Program-made: the position numbers and the translations under genes | Assembly (NCBI RefSeq): GCF_000003815.2 | Contig: NC_049980.1 | Location: forward strand, 3,756,689-3,804,958 | Length of the DNA: 48,270 bases | Direction of reading: 5' to 3' | Origin: Branchiostoma floridae | Lineage: Eukaryota; Chordata; Leptocardii; Amphioxiformes; Branchiostomatidae | Shown here: piece after piece, positions 47,601 to 48,270 of the stretch | How positions within the stretch are numbered: position 1 is the first letter of the stretch | Layout of the letters: every line of letters starts with the position of its first letter | Notes under the pieces: model-generated | What the model saw: only the letters and a program-made list of their open reading frames with translations | What the model was told of the DNA's origin: nothing | The model's database searches: none

Positions 47601-47830
47601 TTGTGTACTTTGATGCATTTTATATCATTATTTTCGCTCTCGAAAGCTGCCCGGCCGGGCCCCGGTTTGGAAATGTAACCTAAGCCTAAAGCACATTTGT
47701 GAAGCACTGTCATTGGTTGAACCTACTCTTCATCTGCATACTGATATCTGTGACTGATCTCGTATCCTGCTGGCACGAAGGTGTTGCCCATGTCATCACC
47801 TCTGCCGTACGGAATCACCCGGATGTCAGC
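25931..47830 (-). CDS. MACPF / FAMeT-like / GCC2-GCC3 / EGF / C-type lectin mosaic protein, 5' partial
   Basis: Nineteen minus-strand exons (47727-47830, 45894-46041, 43781-43893, 42785-43132, 41840-41952, 41065-41356, 40360-40602, 39496-39688, 38716-39015, 37872-38047, 36717-36912, 35418-35540, 33812-34013, 32490-32648, 30019-30114, 29153-29302, 27429-28001, 26891-27013, 25931-26328) total 4050 nt: 1349 codons plus TAA. All junctions are GT-AG and phase-consistent. The start and signal peptide are outside the window. Residues 85-453 form a MACPF domain, the fold of perforin and complement C6-C9, which oligomerises and can insert beta-hairpins into membranes. After it come an unassigned region (454-676), a FAMeT-like domain (677-835), a furin-like Cys-rich part (836-985), GCC2/GCC3 repeats (986-1176), EGF (1177-1217) and a CTLD (1218-1349). 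I infer a secreted defence or adhesion effector that binds glycans through its tail. Introns with N gaps could hide skipped exons, but phases do not require any. Confidence 0.85.
26527..26626. other. assembly gap (100 N)
   Basis: Run of N in the intron between the EGF and lectin exons. Confidence 1.
26627..26774. repeat. inverted repeat of about 60-bp arms beside the gap
   Basis: The arms 26627-26690 and 26712-26774 (ends caagcagattcctcc and ggaggaatctgcttg) are nearly perfect complements around a 20-bp loop. The left arm begins exactly at the gap, so it may be longer or an assembly artefact. Confidence 0.88.
26891..27013 (-). CDS. MACPF gene, EGF-like domain exon
   Basis: A phase 1-1 exon with six cysteines: [16 protein letters not shown], then [16 protein letters not shown]. 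The DVDNC start and N-x-x-x-C-x-C spacing fit an EGF domain, possibly calcium-binding. Confidence 0.9.
27140..27350. repeat. purine-rich GA low-complexity tract
   Basis: The plus strand is almost all A and G (gagagaga runs); on the gene strand it is a long CT tract in the intron after the GCC2/GCC3 exon. Confidence 0.9.
27429..28001 (-). CDS. MACPF gene, GCC2/GCC3 repeat exon
   Basis: A single 573-nt phase 1-1 exon with nine repeats of about 17 residues of the form CPAGQYSxxxGxxSCxx, the ephrin-receptor-like GCC2/GCC3 motif. The middle repeats are nearly identical: 27505-27606 and 27607-27708 form a 102-bp (two-repeat) duplication. It begins [17 protein letters not shown]. The downstream intron (27086-27428) starts with purine-rich GA sequence. 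Confidence 0.92.
28342..28557. mobile_element. 216-bp MITE-like inverted repeat
   Basis: The ends aatgctaaactttctttcaa and ttggaagaaagtttagcatt are inverted repeats with one mismatch. Confidence 0.75.
28720..29107. mobile_element. 388-bp fold-back MITE, TA target duplication
   Basis: Arms of about 160 bp (inner parts almost perfect, e.g. ctatacggacttacccctct and agaggggtaagtccgtatag) surround a short centre. The outermost words are tagaaaaatt and aatttttcta, flanked by TA at 28718-28719 and 29108-29109. Confidence 0.9.
29153..29302 (-). CDS. MACPF gene, furin-like Cys-rich exon 3
   Basis: A 150-nt phase 1-1 exon with eight cysteines ([28 protein letters not shown]). A large fold-back MITE ends 45 nt past its donor. 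Confidence 0.82.
29620..29702. repeat. (CA)n microsatellite
   Basis: About 80 bp of CA with a few interruptions, in an intron of the MACPF gene. Confidence 0.97.
30019..30114 (-). CDS. MACPF gene, furin-like Cys-rich exon 2
   Basis: A 96-nt phase 1-1 exon. The acceptor is gtttag|gcataa, chosen because it keeps the frame; a later AG would give a stop. Contains [19 protein letters not shown]. Confidence 0.78.
30390..30590 (-). mobile_element. tRNA-derived SINE, family 2
   Basis: On the minus strand it begins with an A-box-like word (tagctcaacttcacagttg), then gggagaccctagtttaatcc (B-box-like, decayed) and gggcagggcatcttg. The string tgggagacc is duplicated inside the head. Confidence 0.65.
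31269..31764 (+). mobile_element. tRNA-derived SINE with conserved central domain, copy 1
   Basis: The head shows a pol III A box (tagcacagtgg, 31278-31288) and a perfect B box (ggttcgaatcc, 31321-31331). The body contains cttgggaaaggcactttaca and ttcctcactttactc, resembling the deeply conserved Nin-DC-type SINE core. An internal near-duplication (ggaggcctggcgaacct and ggagacctggcgcatcc) precedes a (gat)n tail. Confidence 0.8.
32227..32474. mobile_element. 248-bp MITE beside an exon
   Basis: Imperfect inverted arms start taccctggg-gccag. The flanks gacatgtgt (32218-32226) and gacatgcat (32475-32483) match at 7 of 9 bases, a possible target duplication. It ends 15 nt from the donor of exon 32490-32648. 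Confidence 0.8.
32490..32648 (-). CDS. MACPF gene, furin-like Cys-rich exon 1
   Basis: A phase 1-1 exon with the acceptor tttgcag|ggtgt and the donor gtacct|gtatgt. Contains [24 protein letters not shown] and the NKC-T-C junction, in the spacing of furin-like or growth-factor-receptor repeats. Confidence 0.82.
32945..33185. mobile_element. MITE family K, copy 1
   Basis: Inverted ends tttccactagaacgacgctc and gcgatcgccgtctat-gtggaaa; internal words aatttgacagatcgct and gtaggtcgcag. A second copy is at 47219-47464. Confidence 0.78.
33812..34013 (-). CDS. MACPF gene, end of FAMeT-like domain and start of Cys-rich region
   Basis: The acceptor is ctcccacag|gagcgg and the donor tgatg|gtaagc. It reads from [20 protein letters not shown] to [11 protein letters not shown], changing from a beta-rich domain to a cysteine-rich one. 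It leaves in phase 1. Confidence 0.85.
34033..34504. mobile_element. 472-bp MITE-like element
   Basis: The ends cagtcaaaacctgtccaag and cgcaggtttgactg are inverted repeats, with gaccacctgg and ggtggtcg inside them. It starts 20 nt upstream of the acceptor of exon 33812-34013, within that exon's branch-point region. Confidence 0.78.
35080..35110 (-). other. hammerhead-core-like hairpin motif 1
   Basis: On the minus strand: ctaatga, t, then stem ggtgtct/agacatc around cat, then gaaacg. Confidence 0.5.
35275..35305 (+). other. hammerhead-core-like hairpin motif 2
   Basis: ctgacga, t, stem ggtttct/agacatc around gat, gaaacg. Confidence 0.5.
35418..35540 (-). CDS. MACPF gene, FAMeT-like domain, part 2
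   Basis: The acceptor is aacacag|cttcaag; the next AG would break the frame. The donor gag|gttaga is weak. It encodes 41 residues with [20 protein letters not shown], like the inner strands and the I-x-Y-G-K turn of FAMeT domains. Confidence 0.75.
36503..36638. repeat. (TG)n microsatellite with CG block
   Basis: About 135 bp of TG with a cgcgcgcgcgcg block, similar in type to 12107-12296. It lies in an intron of the MACPF gene. Confidence 0.97.
36717..36912 (-). CDS. MACPF gene, FAMeT-like domain, part 1
   Basis: Residues 677-742, including [18 protein letters not shown] and [16 protein letters not shown]. The alternating pattern recalls the farnesoic acid O-methyltransferase-type (FAMeT) domain found in secreted invertebrate proteins; the match is from memory of the pattern and tentative. 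Confidence 0.8.
37354..37647. mobile_element. 294-bp inverted-repeat element
   Basis: Long imperfect arms: ctatcaattttcttccaaca and tcggaggaaaattgatag, then gtacgtacctccaaat and atttggaggtacgtac, then gaacacgaga and tctcgtgttc. A related fragment lies at 25735-25850. Confidence 0.82.
37872..38047 (-). CDS. MACPF gene, unassigned domain, second exon
   Basis: The acceptor is tcccacag|gtcagc and the donor gcaaag|gttggt. Residues 619-677 contain [20 protein letters not shown]. Phase to the next exon (AG plus C) settles this donor over a later GTAATAAG. Confidence 0.8.
38076..38126 (-). repeat. retroelement-like 3' end with TGCAATAAAG, copy 2 (weak)
   Basis: On the minus strand it contains gtgcaataaaggctatc, 29 nt upstream of the acceptor at 38047, and runs into the N gap. 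Less similar than the other two copies. Confidence 0.45.
38127..38348. other. assembly gap (222 N)
   Basis: Run of N inside an intron of the MACPF gene. Confidence 1.
38716..39015 (-). CDS. MACPF gene, unassigned domain, first exon
   Basis: A 100-codon exon with phase 0 at both ends (acceptor taatattaag|ggtccc, donor cataag|gtacgc). It contains [19 protein letters not shown] and [19 protein letters not shown]; probably beta-rich, not recognised. Confidence 0.85.
39328..39358 (+). other. hammerhead-core-like hairpin motif 3
   Basis: ctgacga, a, stem ggtgtct/agacatc around gag, gaaacg; followed by gtaagtacctgctggttgtg as in the 35 kb element. Confidence 0.5.
39496..39688 (-). CDS. MACPF gene, linker exon
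   Basis: The acceptor is ctctgcag|tgacc and the donor gaagaa|gtaaga. Residues 454-518 contain [20 protein letters not shown], a basic helix. No known domain was recognised. Confidence 0.82.
40360..40602 (-). CDS. MACPF gene, end of the MACPF domain
   Basis: Contains [18 protein letters not shown] and [20 protein letters not shown]. The pattern GG(D), W..S, P..... and PI is usual in the C-terminal part of MACPF domains, where W-x-x-S and the final strand occur. Confidence 0.9.
41065..41356 (-). CDS. MACPF gene, signature exon
   Basis: Residues 276-373 carry the MACPF signature Y-G-T-H-Y-(x6)-G-G at 282-294, followed by the second hairpin region ([20 protein letters not shown]). The end is acidic and Gln/Ser-rich ([18 protein letters not shown]), probably a flexible loop. 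Confidence 0.92.
41453..41530 (+). repeat. solo end of the 35-kb-type element with hammerhead-like motif 4
   Basis: ctgaaga, t, stem ggtgtct/agaaacc, gaaacg at 41453-41487; then ttggaagtaagta and gaagaaccttac, the right tip of the 308-bp MITE, followed by ta. Confidence 0.65.
41772..41818. repeat. end fragment of MITE family M
   Basis: Contains cggatataggtcacc, ccacggataatggtga and agcgtta, the right terminus of the 214/216-bp elements. It lies 21 nt from the donor of exon 41840-41952. Confidence 0.7.
41840..41952 (-). CDS. MACPF gene, exon before the signature
   Basis: The acceptor is tgctttag|gtatg and the donor agttcc|gtaagt. Residues 238-275, including [17 protein letters not shown], correspond to the helix ahead of the MACPF signature. 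Confidence 0.87.
42671..42777. repeat. small inverted repeat abutting a splice donor
   Basis: The arms tattctccaagcaga and tctgcttggagaata surround about 75 bp. The right arm ends 7-8 nt from the donor of exon 42785-43132. Confidence 0.75.
42785..43132 (-). CDS. MACPF gene, first membrane-hairpin region
   Basis: Residues 122-238. It contains a helix ([20 protein letters not shown]) and a Gly-rich stretch ([19 protein letters not shown]), then a Ser/Arg-rich part. This is where TMH1 of MACPF proteins lies, between the strands. The donor ctcag|gtaatc runs straight into a small inverted repeat. Confidence 0.87.
43174..43420. mobile_element. 247-bp MITE, TA target duplication
   Basis: Inverted arms of about 65 bp include cacactagttaccacgcatg and catgcgtggtaactagtgtg, flanked by TA on both sides. 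It starts 41 nt from the acceptor of exon 42785-43132. Confidence 0.87.
43781..43893 (-). CDS. MACPF gene, start of the MACPF domain
   Basis: The acceptor is tttacag|agtttg and the donor caaac|gtaggg. It contains [20 protein letters not shown], matching the first MACPF strand, where the chain names itself (LGVGFD). Confidence 0.85.
43915..44167 (+). mobile_element. tRNA-derived SINE, copy 2, cut by gap
   Basis: Matches 31269-31500 (cttgtgccctcgggaaaggc, ttacacggctttcctcgctt, cggatagggcgttaaat, aggtcccgtgt). The B box is decayed (gagttagaatcc). The 3' part is lost in the N run. Confidence 0.8.
44168..44826. other. assembly gap (659 N)
   Basis: Run of N in the intron before the first MACPF-domain exon. 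Confidence 1.
45426..45873. mobile_element. 448-bp hAT-like MITE with 8-bp target duplication
   Basis: The ends tagggggtgggtaccagta and tactggtacccacccct-a are inverted repeats with one inserted G. The flanks gtcatgac (45418-45425) and gccatgac (45874-45881) match at 7 of 8. The inside has repeated tccggacctg/caggtcc words. A truncated inverted relative is at 8050-8317. Confidence 0.9.
45894..46041 (-). CDS. MACPF gene, exon with [16 protein letters not shown]
   Basis: The acceptor is atgctag|ggaag and the donor tgcccc|gtaagt. Residues 35-84 lead into the MACPF domain. Three cysteines may pair here or with the next exon. A hAT-like MITE ends 12 nt beyond the donor side. Confidence 0.82.
46111..46326. 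mobile_element. 216-bp MITE, family M, TA target duplication
   Basis: Same structure as 21795-22008: acgct-ctgtcacctttatccg at one end, cggataaaggtaaagaagcgt at the other, TA on both sides, and the internal block gaaaccaccgttcatcgac. Confidence 0.88.
47219..47464. mobile_element. MITE family K, copy 2
   Basis: Inverted ends cctttccactaggacggcg and cgccgtctagtggaaagg; shares aaatttgacagatcgct and taggtcgcagtgagagcg with 32945-33185. Confidence 0.82.
47469..47686. mobile_element. 218-bp MITE, TAA target duplication (Harbinger-like)
   Basis: The ends ggcttaggtcacatttc and gaaatgtaacctaagcc (one mismatch) and inner cggggcccggcc words are inverted; TAA flanks at 47466-47468 and 47687-47689. It directly abuts MITE K copy 2 and lies 40 nt from the first visible exon. 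Confidence 0.9.
47727..47830 (-). CDS. MACPF gene, first visible exon
   Basis: The acceptor is attttcag|gctgac and the donor gatgaaga|gtaggt; it enters in phase 0 and leaves in phase 2. It encodes [20 protein letters not shown], residues 3-22 of the visible protein. No methionine with a signal peptide follows upstream before the window edge. Confidence 0.78.
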
Positions 47831-47837
47831 CTGAAAA

Positions 47838-47890
47838 TAAAGAAGAACTTTATTGCACGACAATTGTACATGGCACAATGTATGGCAACG
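47838..47890 (-). repeat. retroelement-like 3' end with TGCAATAAAG, copy 3
   Basis: On the minus strand: ccatgtacaattgtcgtgca followed by ataaagttcttc, only 8-10 nt upstream of the acceptor at 47830; nearly the same sequence as 9850-9912. Confidence 0.65.
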
Positions 47891-48187
47891 ACTATTACAC
47901 AAAGTACAACAAAGGAGTTTTCGGGGACCGTCTGTTGCTTTCGACAGGGCAGTACTGACTGGTACTGTTCCATATCGCCGCTAGGTGTCACTGCTAACAA
48001 TATAATGCGGTTCCAAACGTATAGATAGAATCGTCATATATGTGCGGTCCCAAACGTCCAACCTGATGAGATCATCAACTGATACTGAAAAGACGTTTGT
48101 AGTGTTTGTGAAGGTTAGACATCCAGGTGAGCAATATTCAAAGCCAATCTTAACAACTGGATAAAAAAACGGATATTTACTTCCGGA

Positions 48188-48219
48188 CGTTTCGAGTGGC
48201 ATCCATCACTCTCCTTAAG
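48188..48219 (-). other. hammerhead-core-like hairpin motif 5
   Basis: On the minus strand: cttaagga, stem gagtg/cactc, gaaacg; a more diverged form with the same layout. Confidence 0.4.
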
Positions 48220-48270
48220 CATCACAAGAATGAACTAGTAGCAGAACAATTTAACATTCCAGTACATGGA

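Overview
The window looks like nuclear DNA of an invertebrate deuterostome, most likely a lancelet (amphioxus, Branchiostoma). This is inferred from the short exons with GT-AG introns, the CA/TA microsatellites, the dense small inverted-repeat transposons and SINEs, and a mosaic extracellular protein. No RNA gene, prokaryotic-type operon or CRISPR array was seen. Four runs of N (11414-11613, 26527-26626, 38127-38348, 44168-44826) show that it is a draft assembly.

Layout. 1-3080 is the decayed coding region of a Helitron of the Helentron type: a PIF1-like helicase fused to an AP-type endonuclease, broken by two stops and a frameshift. 3081-8740 is non-coding, with a 61-bp tandem repeat, a 460-bp TA tract, an 89-bp repeat and a hAT-like fragment. 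8741-10882 (minus strand) is a complete five-exon gene for a 353-residue helical protein that I do not recognise. 10883-25930 is repeat-rich: microsatellites, three tandemly arranged copies of a composite repeat with two nested insertions, and several MITEs with target-site duplications.

25931-47830 (minus strand) is one large gene whose 5' end lies beyond the right edge. I resolved 19 exons (4050 nt, 1349 codons plus stop) whose splice phases all join. The protein reads: N-terminal region, MACPF/perforin-like domain with the signature YGTHY(x6)GG, an unassigned beta-rich region, a probable FAMeT-like domain, a furin-like cysteine-rich region, nine 17-residue GCC2/GCC3 (ephrin-receptor-like) repeats, one EGF domain and a terminal C-type lectin domain. 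This suggests a secreted, carbohydrate-targeted pore-forming or adhesion protein, and it is the best candidate in the window for something undescribed.

The introns of this gene are full of MITEs, many within 10-70 nt of a splice site, plus two tRNA-derived SINE families. A recurring hairpin motif (CTGANGA, stem-loop, GAAACG) resembles a hammerhead ribozyme core and occurs at five places.
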